The translations under genes were made by a program, and so were the position numbers. From Legionella lytica (GTDB lineage Bacteria; Pseudomonadota; Gammaproteobacteria; Legionellales; Legionellaceae): a DNA stretch of 64,000 bases. Of the stretch, positions 9,662 to 17,293 are shown one piece after another. The notes beneath the pieces were generated by a model that had not been told where the DNA came from, made no database searches, and saw nothing but the letters and a program-made list of their open reading frames with translations. The number at the start of each line of letters is the position of its first letter. Positions within the stretch are counted from its first letter, which is position 1. The stretch covers positions 878,001-942,000 of the forward strand of contig NZ_CP071527.1 in assembly GCF_023921225.1 (NCBI RefSeq), written 5' to 3'.

Positions 9662-9862
9662 ATGATGACTATTGAAGGTATTATTCGAATTGTCGCTGGT
9701 GCCTTAGTTTTGATATCACTCGCGCTTGGCGTGTCGACCAGTCCAGTGTTTATAAGCGCTAATTTTTTATGGATTACTGTATTTGTAGGGGCTAATCTTT
9801 TTCAAAGTGGATTTACAGGATTTTGTCCTCTGGAGATGATTTTAAAGAAGTTTATTGGGTAA
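9662..9862 (+). CDS. DUF2892 small inner-membrane protein
   Basis: 66 residues with two hydrophobic segments and the family signature around NLFQSGFTGFCPLE, including the conserved GFTGFCP. This is the same domain as the membrane tail of the YgaP rhodanese and is often found near sulfide/persulfide genes. Its place behind a BigR-like regulator and before a thioredoxin supports a sulfur or redox theme. The start is at 9662, with AGGAG upstream; the next codon is also ATG. Confidence 0.85.
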   Translation: MMTIEGIIRIVAGALVLISLALGVSTSPVFISANFLWITVFVGANLFQSGFTGFCPLEMILKKFIG

Positions 9863-9918
9863 GAGTTAGCATTCGGATATAAAAAATTAATGAAGTAAAA
9901 TAAATAGGAACTAATGTT

Positions 9919-10353
9919 ATGAGTGATTCAATCCATATTGTTTGTCCTCACTGTCAGACAACAAATCGTTTGTTTTCTACGCGATTGGTTGAGAACCCCA
10001 AATGTGGGAAGTGTCAAAAAGCACTCTTCGATGGAAAGCCTGTTGCTTTAGACGCAGCGCAGTTCGATCTTCATCTCAAAAAGAACGATATACCATTGCT
10101 TGTTGATTTTTGGGCTGAATGGTGTGGTCCATGTAAAATGATGGCACCTTATTTTGAGGCGGCTGCAAAGCTTCTTGAGCCCGGAATTAGGTTTATTAAA
10201 ATAAATACTGAAACACAACAAGCGTTAGCTGCTCGCTACCAGATTCAAAGTATTCCTACTCTAATAATTTTTTCTCATGGACAAGAACACGCTCGACGCT
10301 CCGGGGTGATGAGTGCTCAAGATATTGTTCGCTGGGTTAAACAATATTTTTGA
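9919..10353 (+). CDS. trxC: Thioredoxin 2 (TrxC-like)
   Basis: 144 residues. An N-terminal zinc-ribbon with C9-x2-C12 and C29-x2-C32 precedes a thioredoxin fold with active site W-C69-G-P-C72-K. The C-terminal cis-proline region (QSIPTLIIF) is intact. Length and domain order match TrxC, a cytosolic oxidative-stress-associated disulfide reductase. It starts at ATG 9919, preceded by an AGGA-type site, and closes the ArsR-RND series. Thioredoxin here could serve persulfide reduction or arsenate reduction, given the arsenic genes that follow. Confidence 0.92.
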   Translation: MSDSIHIVCPHCQTTNRLFSTRLVENPKCGKCQKALFDGKPVALDAAQFDLHLKKNDIPLLVDFWAEWCGPCKMMAPYFEAAAKLLEPGIRFIKINTETQQALAARYQIQSIPTLIIFSHGQEHARRSGVMSAQDIVRWVKQYF

Positions 10354-10475
10354 ATTTTGCATCAGAGCACAGGTTCCGATGTGTTAGGTCTCATAGGCCT
10401 GAATAGATATAGTACTTATTTACAAAACTCAAGCGGAGAAACTAAGTCTGTTCGGCTTTCTAAGCCGTTGTTATC

Positions 10476-11534
10476 ATGACCACTTGTAGCACTCGTCGCC
10501 TTTCATTTTTAGATAGATATTTAACTTTATGGATTTTCATGACGATGGCTGCTGGGGTCGTTATCGGCTCATTTTTTACCAGCGCACCACAATTTTTAAA
10601 CTCCCTGTCAATTGGCTCCATCAATGCTCCTATTGCGATTGGTCTGATTTTAATGATGTATCCTCCATTAGCCCGCGTAAAATATGAAGAATTACCACTG
10701 ATATTCAAAGACTGGCGAATTCTCCTGTTGTCACTGATTCAAAACTGGCTCATCGGACCATTTCTCATGTTTGGTCTCGCCGTTTTATTTTTATGTGGGT
10801 ATCCCGAGTACATGACAGGGCTTATTCTTATTGGGCTAGCTCGCTGTATTGCCATGGTAATTGTCTGGAATTAGTTGGCAGAAGGGGACAATCAGTACGT
10901 TGCAGCCTTAGTGGCATTTAACAGTATTTTTCAACTGCTTTTCTTCAGTGTCTATGCCTGGTTTTTTCTAACAGTCTTGCCACCTATTGTTGGCATGAGT
11001 GGACAAATAGTCCACATCAATTTTATGACGATTGCCCAAAGCGTCTTTATTTATCTGGGCATTCCTTTTTTTGCAGGATTTCTGACTCGTTTTGTATGGA
11101 TAAAAAGAAAAGGGTTAACCTGGTATGAAACTATTTTTTTACCAAAAATTTCTCCCATTACTTTGATTGCTCTGCTTTTTACAATTCTTGCGATGTTTTC
11201 TTTGAAAGGCGCTATGGTGTTGCAACTTCCACTCGATGTCCTACGTATTTCCATTCCATTGACCATTTATTTTGTGGTGATGTTTTTTGTCAGTTTTGCG
11301 ATGGGGAAGCTCATTGGTGCTAGTTATGAAAAGACAACAGCGGCATCCTTTACTGCAGCCAGTAATAACTTTGAATTGGCTATTGCTGTTGCAATTGCCA
11401 CCTTTGGACTTAATTCTGCCATTGCTTTTACAACGGTCATTGGGCCACTTGTTGAAGTACCAGTTCTTATTTTACTTGTGAATGTTGCATTTTGGTTACG
11501 AAAGCGCTGGTTTTTAAGAGCAACTATTAAGTAA
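10476..11534 (+). pseudogene. ACR3-type arsenite efflux permease interrupted by an amber stop
   Basis: The frame encodes a 352-residue ACR3/ArsB-3 arsenite transporter with about 10 membrane segments and the family hallmark [11 protein letters not shown]. It is interrupted at 10872-10874 by a single in-frame TAG directly after that motif, where the family has a non-stop residue before LAxGD. Both sides are in the same frame and otherwise undamaged, so one substitution (for example GAG or CAG to TAG) explains the lesion. The upstream half would end at residue 132. A TTG right after the stop could restart the second half, but no ribosome binding site supports it. ArsA follows and is also broken, so the arsenic operon is dead or needs amber read-through. 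Confidence 0.88.
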
Positions 11535-11606
11535 GCGCTCTAATCTAATATTGAAATCATTCAGTGGCTGCTCCAGCAGTGGTTATTGAAACAGGGAGGC
11601 AAACTG

Positions 11607-11705
11607 ATGAAGATTCTACAACAACCCCCGCGCTTCCTATTCGTTACTGGTAAAGGTGGAGTAGGAAAAACATCGATAGCTTGCGCCACTGCAGTTCTAC
11701 TTGAG
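11607..11705 (+). pseudogene. N-terminal fragment of ArsA arsenite-pump ATPase
   Basis: It begins at ATG 11607 after a good GGAGG. It encodes about 31 residues of ArsA, including the deviant Walker A FVTGKGGVGKTSIA. After ATAVLL the similarity stops abruptly and the frame runs into foreign sequence. A complete ArsA is over 300 residues. The break at about 11700 joins arsenic DNA to remnants of a conjugative element, so it looks like a recombination or insertion endpoint. Confidence 0.75.
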
Positions 11706-11718
11706 CCGTTGATAAAAG

Positions 11719-11740
11719 TAAAAAGCCCCATTAAGGGGCT
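11719..11740 (-). terminator. Rho-independent terminator of the traM-like remnant
   Basis: On the minus strand AGCCCC, loop TTAAT and GGGGCT are followed by a TTTTT run. It lies just past the stop codon of the traM-like fragment, so it is probably that gene's original terminator, carried along with the remnant. Confidence 0.7.
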
Positions 11741-11751
11741 CAATAAGAACC

Positions 11752-11922
11752 TTATTTATAAAGCAATAAGAGAATCATAGTAGAGGCAGCAAACAATGTG
11801 GCTGAAGATGCCAATGCAAATCTACTAAATTGCTGTGTCTTTTGTGTGAAGGAGTGAGCCTCAATCGATGAATCAGAGATCAATTTCTGCATAGCTTGAA
11901 CCGATTCTTCGCAGATAGTCTT
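11752..11922 (-). pseudogene. 3' remnant of a second traM-like conjugation gene
   Basis: Read on the minus strand this stretch encodes ESVQAMQKLISDS, a short Gln/Thr-rich segment and a C-terminal membrane helix ending LLLLYK-stop. The intact gene at 29251-29694 has ESVQTIKKLISDS and the same layout (TQxTQxFSR, then ALxSSATxF). Identity at nucleotide level is also obvious. Only about the last 55 codons remain, and the 5' end is lost near 11922, where an integrase fragment begins. It is a fossil of a related ICE, not an allele of the intact copy. Confidence 0.8.
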
Positions 11923-12091
11923 GAGCTACCTGCTTGCTCATGCATTAAAGCGACTTCTTAATCATAAAATGAATAATGATGTAACCGCTGGGTATATCAT
12001 GAAAGACGTTGAGCGGTTGAGGAAACCCATACAACAAGTAGCTAATTTTATACTTAAGCATATGATTGAGACGACTGCGGATATCAGTTAA
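11921..12091 (+). pseudogene. 3' remnant of a tyrosine integrase
   Basis: An open plus-strand stretch encodes KRLLNHKMNNDVTAGYI followed by KDVERLRKPIQQV and ends at TAA 12089-12091. This matches the C terminus of P4/CP4-type phage and island integrases, including the catalytic-region tyrosine within the GYI segment. Everything upstream of about residue -56 is missing, so it is not functional. It abuts the traM-like remnant, and both may come from one decayed element. Confidence 0.75.
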
Positions 12092-13026
12092 TCAAAAAAA
12101 TTTAATCGCTTGCACCGTTGCTCTAGCAATTCGAGATATTTTTCCTGCATCGGTTGAGATAAGAAACTGAAACCAATCAGCTCTTGCCATTTTGGTATTA
12201 CCTGATGGAACTCTTGTACGATCCCATCGATGACGTTCTGGTTTAATCCTAATTTTTCAATGGCAAAATATTTCAGAAAATCATTTTTTGTTAAATTATT
12301 TTTTTTTCCTTTTAGAGGTAAAGCCAGTTCTTCTTTAGTATTTTTTTGAGCGATGGTTGAGTTAAGTAAATCGTAGGCTGGTGATATGGAAGTTTTTCTA
12401 TCCTTAGTAATCAGGGAAAAATTTTTTAGATGCATGTCTTCATTGCCGACCAGGAAGTTAAATAACGTCAGCTTAAATAATTTCACGAATTCAATTTTTG
12501 GGAATGTACAAAACTGCTGTATGACTGCAATTACTTTTTCCATAGAGCTATTATATTTTGTATGTCGATCTTCACCTGATAGCTGTGCAAAATCTTCTAA
12601 AGCTAACTTTTTATTATGGCCTATTCTATCAAAGCGTTTAATGAAGTAGGTCAAACTGTTGTCTTTAGAATAAACCAAACCATGAACCGGAACTTCGAGG
12701 CCAATGGCCTTTGCAATGGTCATAGTAATGGCTTCATTTTCCGGCAATTCTGGGTAAATATCACTTTGTGGTTTTAAAATGTACTGCCCCTTTTGATCAA
12801 CGATTTCAAAACCTCCTTCCTTAATCTTTAGTTTGGCACTTAGTTTCTTTTGGACACCTTGAACAGACATCTTTCCTACTCGAGCAATTGCTTCCTGACG
12901 TTGCTCAGCAGCAGTTAAATCTAATGGGCTAAGATTTTTTAATTGAGGAGAAAGCAAATGCAATCCACGTTGCGAATAGTTTTCTTGGTCACTAATCTTT
13001 TCATAAGTAATAGGGCAGTGTTTCAT
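12088..13026 (-). CDS. hipT: HipT-type serine/threonine kinase toxin (HipBST)
   Basis: 312 residues with the HipA-like kinase fold but without the HipA N-terminal subdomain, which is a separate gene here. The phosphate-binding loop region reads GKMSVQGVQKKLSAKL (S54 and S63 are candidate autophosphorylation sites), the ATP lysine lies in YILKPQS (K85), the catalytic loop is in GNEDMHLKNFSLI, and the metal-binding motif is SPAYDLL. Its start overlaps the end of hipS by 4 bp. Three-gene hipB-hipS-hipT systems are known, including one characterised in L. pneumophila, where HipT is the toxin and HipS helps neutralise it. Its target is not evident from sequence; TrpS is the target of the E. coli HipT. 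Confidence 0.88.
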   Translation of the reverse strand: MKHCPITYEKISDQENYSQRGLHLLSPQLKNLSPLDLTAAEQRQEAIARVGKMSVQGVQKKLSAKLKIKEGGFEIVDQKGQYILKPQSDIYPELPENEAITMTIAKAIGLEVPVHGLVYSKDNSLTYFIKRFDRIGHNKKLALEDFAQLSGEDRHTKYNSSMEKVIAVIQQFCTFPKIEFVKLFKLTLFNFLVGNEDMHLKNFSLITKDRKTSISPAYDLLNSTIAQKNTKEELALPLKGKKNNLTKNDFLKYFAIEKLGLNQNVIDGIVQEFHQVIPKWQELIGFSFLSQPMQEKYLELLEQRCKRLNFFD

Positions 13027-13331
13027 CTTATTTCCTCAATAGTCACTGCACCTACGACATCTTGGCCCACTAGTATCAACTGACCAAAATAGTCATTTTT
13101 ATCAATTTTATATTTACGTAATAGTGCTTCAAGCATAATGCCTTCAGGAAGTAATCCTTCAAAAAAGGGTGGAAATACGCCAAAATCATAGATCTTATTG
13201 TTCAACGGCATAGTGAGCGAAACAGGTGCGCCCTGATAATCTTCAAAGTAAGTAAATTGATATGCTCCACCTTGTAATTCTTCTAATATTCCAGCTTTAA
13301 TCCCATTCACTGATACGTATGCTTTTCTCAT
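13023..13331 (-). CDS. hipS: HipS-like small protein (HipA N-terminal subdomain)
   Basis: 102 residues matching the N-terminal couple_hipA domain that in classical HipA is fused to the kinase (YVSVNGIKAGILEE near the start, GVFPPFFEGLLPEG and QDVVGAVTI towards the end). Here it is freestanding between hipB and hipT, with 4-bp overlaps on both sides, so the three are translationally coupled. In known HipBST systems this small protein acts as the antitoxin by blocking HipT. Confidence 0.88.
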   Translation of the reverse strand: MRKAYVSVNGIKAGILEELQGGAYQFTYFEDYQGAPVSLTMPLNNKIYDFGVFPPFFEGLLPEGIMLEALLRKYKIDKNDYFGQLILVGQDVVGAVTIEEIR

Positions 13332-13576
13332 GTATTATTATCCGTTGTTTGAGGAAAAGGCGTTTCAAATTTCATTTGGATATTTAAAACATCGAACACT
13401 TTTAGCAAGGTGTTCAAGCGCACCGATTCTTTCCCTTTTTCGATATCATAGATAACCGTCTTACCGACACCCGCTAACCGGGCTAACTCTTGCTGCGATA
13501 AGCCGCTTTGCTTACGGTAGTAATGGACTAAATTGGCAATCTCGTTTGTGGGCATGGAACACCATAAATTAATCAT
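13328..13576 (-). CDS. hipB: HipB-like XRE-family DNA-binding protein
   Basis: 82 residues dominated by a Cro/C1 helix-turn-helix (GLSQQELARLAGVGKTVIYD, then KGKESVRLNTLLKVFDVL). It is the first gene of the leftward hipBST operon and overlaps hipS by 4 bp. The ATG at 13576 lies only about 3 bp from the first operator palindrome; the alternative ATG at 13555 (MPTNEIAN) resembles HipB starts and may be the real one. It presumably autorepresses through the three palindromes at 13580-13739. Confidence 0.85.
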   Translation of the reverse strand: MINLWCSMPTNEIANLVHYYRKQSGLSQQELARLAGVGKTVIYDIEKGKESVRLNTLLKVFDVLNIQMKFETPFPQTTDNNT

Positions 13577-13579
13577 ATA

Positions 13580-13739
13580 TTACTGTTATAGCAGTAAAAG
13601 CAATAAAAATAAATTTATTATTACATTTTTTTGTATTAATTAGCTATAAATTACTGTTATGGCGGTAAATTTGATGATTTCCTGATGTTACCCATATTTA
13701 TTTATTATAAATTCCTGAAAATTACTGTTACCGCAGTAA
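13580..13739. promoter_or_regulatory. Three HipB operator palindromes at exact 71-bp intervals
   Basis: TTACTG-N6-CRGTAA occurs at 13580-13597, 13651-13668 and 13722-13739. The start-to-start distance is 71 bp both times. The first site touches the hipB start, as expected for autorepression. Regular spacing of close to 7 helical turns suggests cooperative binding or looping, which is inference. Confidence 0.75.
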
Positions 13740-13810
13740 ATTTATGTGGGAATAATAAAAAGTCATGTTCAGCCTCAAAAATTCGTCCAATAAAGCTAAT
13801 TAGCAGGGAG

Positions 13811-14110
13811 CTAAATTAAGCTAAGGAGAGGGGAAGAACAATGTTTTGTTTTGGCTTGTTCAACAAAAGAAAATTTAAGATTATTTGCATGGGCTACCTG
13901 GCCATTTTGAGCATGAAGACGCATTGCAAGAATATTTAATAGAGTAGATTTTCCACAACCATTATGCCCGATAAGACCTACTTTTTCTCCTTCACAAAGT
14001 ACCAAAGAAAGTTGTTCAAATACGTAGTTATGTACACTATGATAACAAATACTTTCAGCAGAAGTTAGCGTAGAGCCTTTGCTATTTATTGTTTGTGGGT
14101 TCGATAACAT
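13811..14110 (-). pseudogene. Truncated ABC-F ATPase
   Basis: 99 residues representing only the start of an ABC-F protein: core beta strands, then Walker A GLIGHNGCGKSTLLNI (about residues 46-61) and the Q-loop region FSFVEQ. ABC-F proteins normally have two nucleotide-binding domains and over 480 residues, so about 80 percent is missing and Walker B is absent. It overlaps the 3' end of the MFS exporter gene by about 28 bp on the same strand. An MFS exporter plus an ABC-F protein recalls mef/msr-type macrolide resistance pairs, but no drug can be assigned. Confidence 0.75.
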
Positions 14111-15317
14111 GTTCTTTTACCATTAAAATAATCACAATTGCACATAAAGCTATTATTGCTTGGAAGTTATACATTTTTTGGATATCAAGAAGTTCAGTAT
14201 GGAATGTAATGAGCAAGTATATTGCGAGAACTCCTAGCCCTGAAATACTATTAAAAGTTGATTGCAAACGTCCTTGAAATGTCTTATCGGCAAGAAGCTG
14301 AGCTTGGGTTAGAGATAAGGCCCAGCTTGATAAACCAAAACCAATAATAAAATAGAATATATAACTGATTATTATATTCTCATTAATTGAGAATATATGC
14401 AGACCTAATGCTATACCAATCATGAGTAGTAACAGGGTTCGTTTTATTTTAATTAATCTGCATAATATAGGTGATATCAGACAACCAATAAAAACCCCCA
14501 TAGAGAAAAGGGCTTCTAAAATTGAAAATTTATCTGCGCCTACTTTCAGCACTTCTTTTGTGTATGGAAGAAGAAGGATGGGGATAGTCATTAACAGTAT
14601 CATGATGCACGTTTGGATTGCGTAAATTCCAAGAAGGCGCGGATTGTCTTTCAGATAGTGTAAGGAGCTTACATAGTCATCTACAAAACTACTTTTTTCT
14701 TTATTAGGTGTTCCATAGCAGTGTTCTGGTTTGCATTGCATGAGCCAATTAAATATTCCAGCCAATAAAAATAATAACCCACCCAGGGCAAGAGTGTTCA
14801 TCAGTCCTAAATATAAAACCAAAAATCCGCTTACTCCCATTCCAATGATTGTTCCTAGCTCATAAAGCATATCTACAGTTGCATTGGCATTCATTAAATC
14901 ATTTTCTGGAACAATACTACTTATCATGGGTACTGCTGCTGGCATATAAAATGAGACAAAAATACCCAGACATATGGCCAGGACAAAAATATTTGTTGAT
15001 AAGCCTAAGTAATAAAGTATCACAAAAACAATAACAGCCAGCCCACGAACCATATTGGACATAATCATTAAATTTTTACGGTTATATTTATCTGCGCATA
15101 CACCAAAAAAAGGACCAAATAGTATTGTGGGTAACCAAATACAAAACATCATTAAGGCTATCCCACTAATAGAATGCATTTTCTCATAAGCAAGCCAGGA
15201 TACTGTAATATAAATTAATCCATTGCCTAAGGTCGCTAAAATGCCACTTAAGGCAAAATAGAGATAAGGCTGAATAGAAAAAAGCCTAAAGCGCGCCTTT
15301 AATTCATCTATAATCAT
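14082..15317 (-). CDS. MFS exporter (MefA/EntS-like)
   Basis: 411 residues with about 12 transmembrane segments and the MFS loop motif GVCADKYNRKNLMIMSN after TM2. The overall layout resembles MFS_3 exporters such as macrolide-efflux MefA or the siderophore exporter EntS; I cannot choose the substrate. Its ATG overlaps the TGA of an upstream truncated gene (ATGA), and downstream it overlaps the ABC-F fragment, so it was once the middle gene of a three-gene operon. With the upstream gene cut by the IS, its original promoter may be lost. Confidence 0.8.
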   Translation of the reverse strand: MIIDELKARFRLFSIQPYLYFALSGILATLGNGLIYITVSWLAYEKMHSISGIALMMFCIWLPTILFGPFFGVCADKYNRKNLMIMSNMVRGLAVIVFVILYYLGLSTNIFVLAICLGIFVSFYMPAAVPMISSIVPENDLMNANATVDMLYELGTIIGMGVSGFLVLYLGLMNTLALGGLLFLLAGIFNWLMQCKPEHCYGTPNKEKSSFVDDYVSSLHYLKDNPRLLGIYAIQTCIMILLMTIPILLLPYTKEVLKVGADKFSILEALFSMGVFIGCLISPILCRLIKIKRTLLLLMIGIALGLHIFSINENIIISYIFYFIIGFGLSSWALSLTQAQLLADKTFQGRLQSTFNSISGLGVLAIYLLITFHTELLDIQKMYNFQAIIALCAIVIILMVKEHVIEPTNNK

Positions 15318-15443
15318 ATTAATAATTCTCTATAGAGTAATGAGTTTTCATTCATTTCTTCCAAAAGCATCTTTGCTACATTCGTAAGAAATGGTGCATT
15401 ATTTAGTGTGTCCAATGCAGCTATAAGGTTCTGGTAATTATTT
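15314..15443 (-). pseudogene. C-terminal fragment of an unidentified gene cut by the IS
   Basis: The minus strand stays open from the IS boundary at 15443 to a TGA at 15314-15316 that overlaps the ATG of the MFS gene. It encodes about 42 residues rich in helix formers (LIAALDTLNNAPFLTNVAKM, then LYRELLI-stop). The 4-bp coupling to the exporter shows it was a genuine gene. I do not recognise the family. Its 5' part is not on the other side of the IS, where a different gene (GNAT-like) lies. Confidence 0.6.
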
Positions 15444-16732
15444 GGCTCTACCCCAACGAAGGGGGCACTTTAATTAAATTAGTCTAGACTAAGTCCTTGA
15501 TTTAGCGGTCAAAAGGAAATTAAAGTGCCGAAATATAATCTTATCCTAAATTTACCTGGATTTACTATAGTAAAAGTGAGTGGTTATCAACCTTTACTCT
15601 TAGATGTTCGCTATAGTGGTTTAACGCGTTGTGGTCATTGTCAAAGTAAACAAGTTAGAAAGAAGTCGGCTTATACTCGAGAGGTTCATCATGAGCTGAT
15701 AGGTCATCGAAGAACTATCTTAAGATTTAAAGCGTATAAGTTGTATTGTCATGCGTGTAAGCGTTGTGGTAATCAACAATTCCCTGGAATAAATAAACAC
15801 CAACGTTCGACTTGGCGAGCCCAAGCGGCAGTATTTCATGAGCACAGCCGAGGGGGCTCTCAAAAAGACCTATCCGAGCGCTATAAGAAAGGTAAAGCGA
15901 CAATAGAACGTTGGTATCAACGCCATTATGAGGAACAACATCGAGAGTTAATCAATAAACCCTGTCCTACAGTACTGGGTATTGATGAACACTTCTTTAG
16001 TAAAAAAGAGGGATTTGCCACTACCTTTTGTGACCTGAAAAAACCATAAAATATATGATGTGGTAAAGGGACGAAGTGAAGGCGACTTGAAGGATTATCT
16101 AGAGCGGTTACCTGGAAAAGAACGAGTAAAAGTAGTTTGTATGGATTTAAGTAGCACGTATCGTTCGATAATAAAAAAGCACTTCCCTAATGCCCTGATT
16201 GTGGCGGATAGATTTCATGTAGTTCGTTTAATTCACCATCAATGCATGATGACTTATCGAGAACTATCCAGTCAGATAAAAAGCAATAGGGGTATCTTGG
16301 CTCTGCTTAGAACCCGACCAGATAACTTAAGTGCAGAAAAGAAAGTTAAACGAGACGCGTTTTTAATTCAGAACCCCGCGATTGATGCCATCTATCAATT
16401 TCAGCAACAGCTTCATGTTCTATTAATGAAACGAGCATTAACTCAGCGTGCTTGTCGCCAAGTGATACCTACCTTCTTGGGTATGCTGGATGAATTAAAA
16501 CAAAGTGGATTTAAGGCATTAGTCTCATTAGGAAGGACCTTAACCTCTTGGAAAGATAAGGTGGCTAGAATGTGGCGATTTAGCAAATCTAATGGAATAA
16601 CAGAAGGGTTTCATCGAAAGATGAAATTGATTCAAAGAAGAGCTTATGGGTTTAGGAATTTTGAAAACTATAGAGTCCGTGTTAAGGTCCTCTGCGGGTG
16701 ATTATAGCTGCCCCCTTAAATGGGAAAGAGCC
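15444..16732 (+). mobile_element. ISL3-type insertion sequence with frameshifted transposase
   Basis: 1289 bp bounded by imperfect 24-bp inverted repeats: the left end starts GGCTCTACCCCAACGAAG and the right end, read inwards, starts GGCTCTTTCCCATTTAAG; both continue GGGGCA. I count 19 of 24 matches. The flanking 8-mers AATTATTT and AACTTACT do not match, so there is no clean target duplication, and different broken genes lie on each side. This suggests a deletion next to the IS after insertion. Confidence 0.85.
15525..16701 (+). pseudogene. ISL3-family transposase broken by a frameshift
   Basis: The first part (15525-16049) has the N-terminal zinc-finger cysteines (CGHCQSKQ, CHACKRCG), the HTH and the first catalytic aspartate region LGIDEHFFSKK. 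The second part (16060-16701) resumes with YDVVKGRSEGDLKDYLE and contains the later DDE regions (CMDLSSTY, ADRFHVVRL, NGITEGFHRK). The two are in different frames. At about 16038-16045 the run AAAAAACC has one base more than the family reading CDLKKHK would need. Combined length (about 390 residues) is normal. Restoration would need a +1 shift, which the run does not obviously promote, so I treat the gene as inactivated. Confidence 0.85.
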
Positions 16733-16835
16733 AACTTACTCCGAATGCTGTTGGGGTATCAAGAAGGGCTGCGAGACGAGTTTCTTTTAAGATTATCCAG
16801 TCTCGTTCTTCAGTTGCTCGGATTTTTATAGTCAT
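16733..16835 (-). pseudogene. N-terminal fragment of a GNAT acetyltransferase
   Basis: From the ATG at 16833-16835 the minus strand encodes MTIKIRATEERDWI and then LKETRLAALLDTPTAFG. This is the typical first 35 residues of GNAT-family N-acetyltransferases (IRxATxxDW...LRLxALxxxPxAFG). The frame then enters the right end of the ISL3 element and is lost. The remaining acetyltransferase, including the acetyl-CoA site, is absent. The fragment is too short to be found by length-based gene calling. Confidence 0.7.
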
Positions 16836-16969
16836 TTTAAATTTGTTGCAAGATGCAATTTTTGTTGAATACTGTGGTGAAGAGTTGCTGTTTGTTATTA
16901 TTAAGTGCCCATCAGTGCCCCTCAGAGGTCTTTTATTTTTTCGAACTACACGTAACTACTTGATTTTAT

Positions 16970-17014
16970 TGGTGGGCCCACTAGGACTTGAACCTAGGAC
17001 CAACGGATTATGAG
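16970..17014 (-). other. 3' half of a CAU-anticodon tRNA gene: candidate ICE attachment site
   Basis: On the minus strand CTCATAATCCGTTGG covers the anticodon loop (CAT) and 3' anticodon arm. The T-arm with GGTTCAAGTC and the acceptor end GGGCCCACCA follow. There is no D-arm or 5' acceptor strand upstream, so this is not a functional tRNA. Island integrases of the P4 type recombine into tRNA 3' ends and leave exactly such a half copy at the far end of the element. The orientation implies that the element lies at higher coordinates and that the intact tRNA (tRNA-Ile2 or tRNA-Met with CAU) is beyond 64000. Confidence 0.8.
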
Positions 17015-17293
17015 CCCCCAGCCTTAAAATTAACTCGTTGATTTTAAAGTAATAATTTGCAACGGGATACCACTACAAATGTCGTACAGAGTATAACAGT
17101 GTCGTACTCAAACACGCAAATCTCACGCAAGGATATTTTTGCAACTTTATTGGCATTTTACTGGAAAAGTCATTTGGTTTTAATAAAAATGACTATTTGA
17201 GACGTAATGATGAATAAGATAAAATGTAGATCATTTGATACAAATATTCGTTATTTATTTGTAATTAACGAAATTATGTATCATACTTTAAAT
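17015..17293. other. Spacer inside the ICE end
   Basis: About 280 bases between the half-tRNA and the abiEi-like gene. It is AT-rich, with several short A/T runs and no gene that I can support. An integrase accessory-protein site would be expected near an attachment site, but I see no clear repeat. Confidence 0.45.

Noticed and set aside
10875..11534. Independent small transporter starting at TTG
   Set aside because: It lacks a ribosome site and begins in the middle of an ACR3 helix; it is the second part of the interrupted pump gene.
12386..12649. Plus-strand ORF inside hipT
   Set aside because: It is antisense to a strongly supported gene and has no recognisable domain.
16038..16060. Programmed frameshift in the ISL3 transposase at AAAAAACC
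   Set aside because: A -1 shift would not join the two frames; a +1 shift is needed and the codons around it are not a known +1 site. A one-base insertion is simpler.
16970..17014. Functional tRNA gene
   Set aside because: Only the anticodon 3' arm, T-arm and acceptor 3' strand are present; the sequence before the anticodon cannot form a D-arm or pair with the acceptor end.
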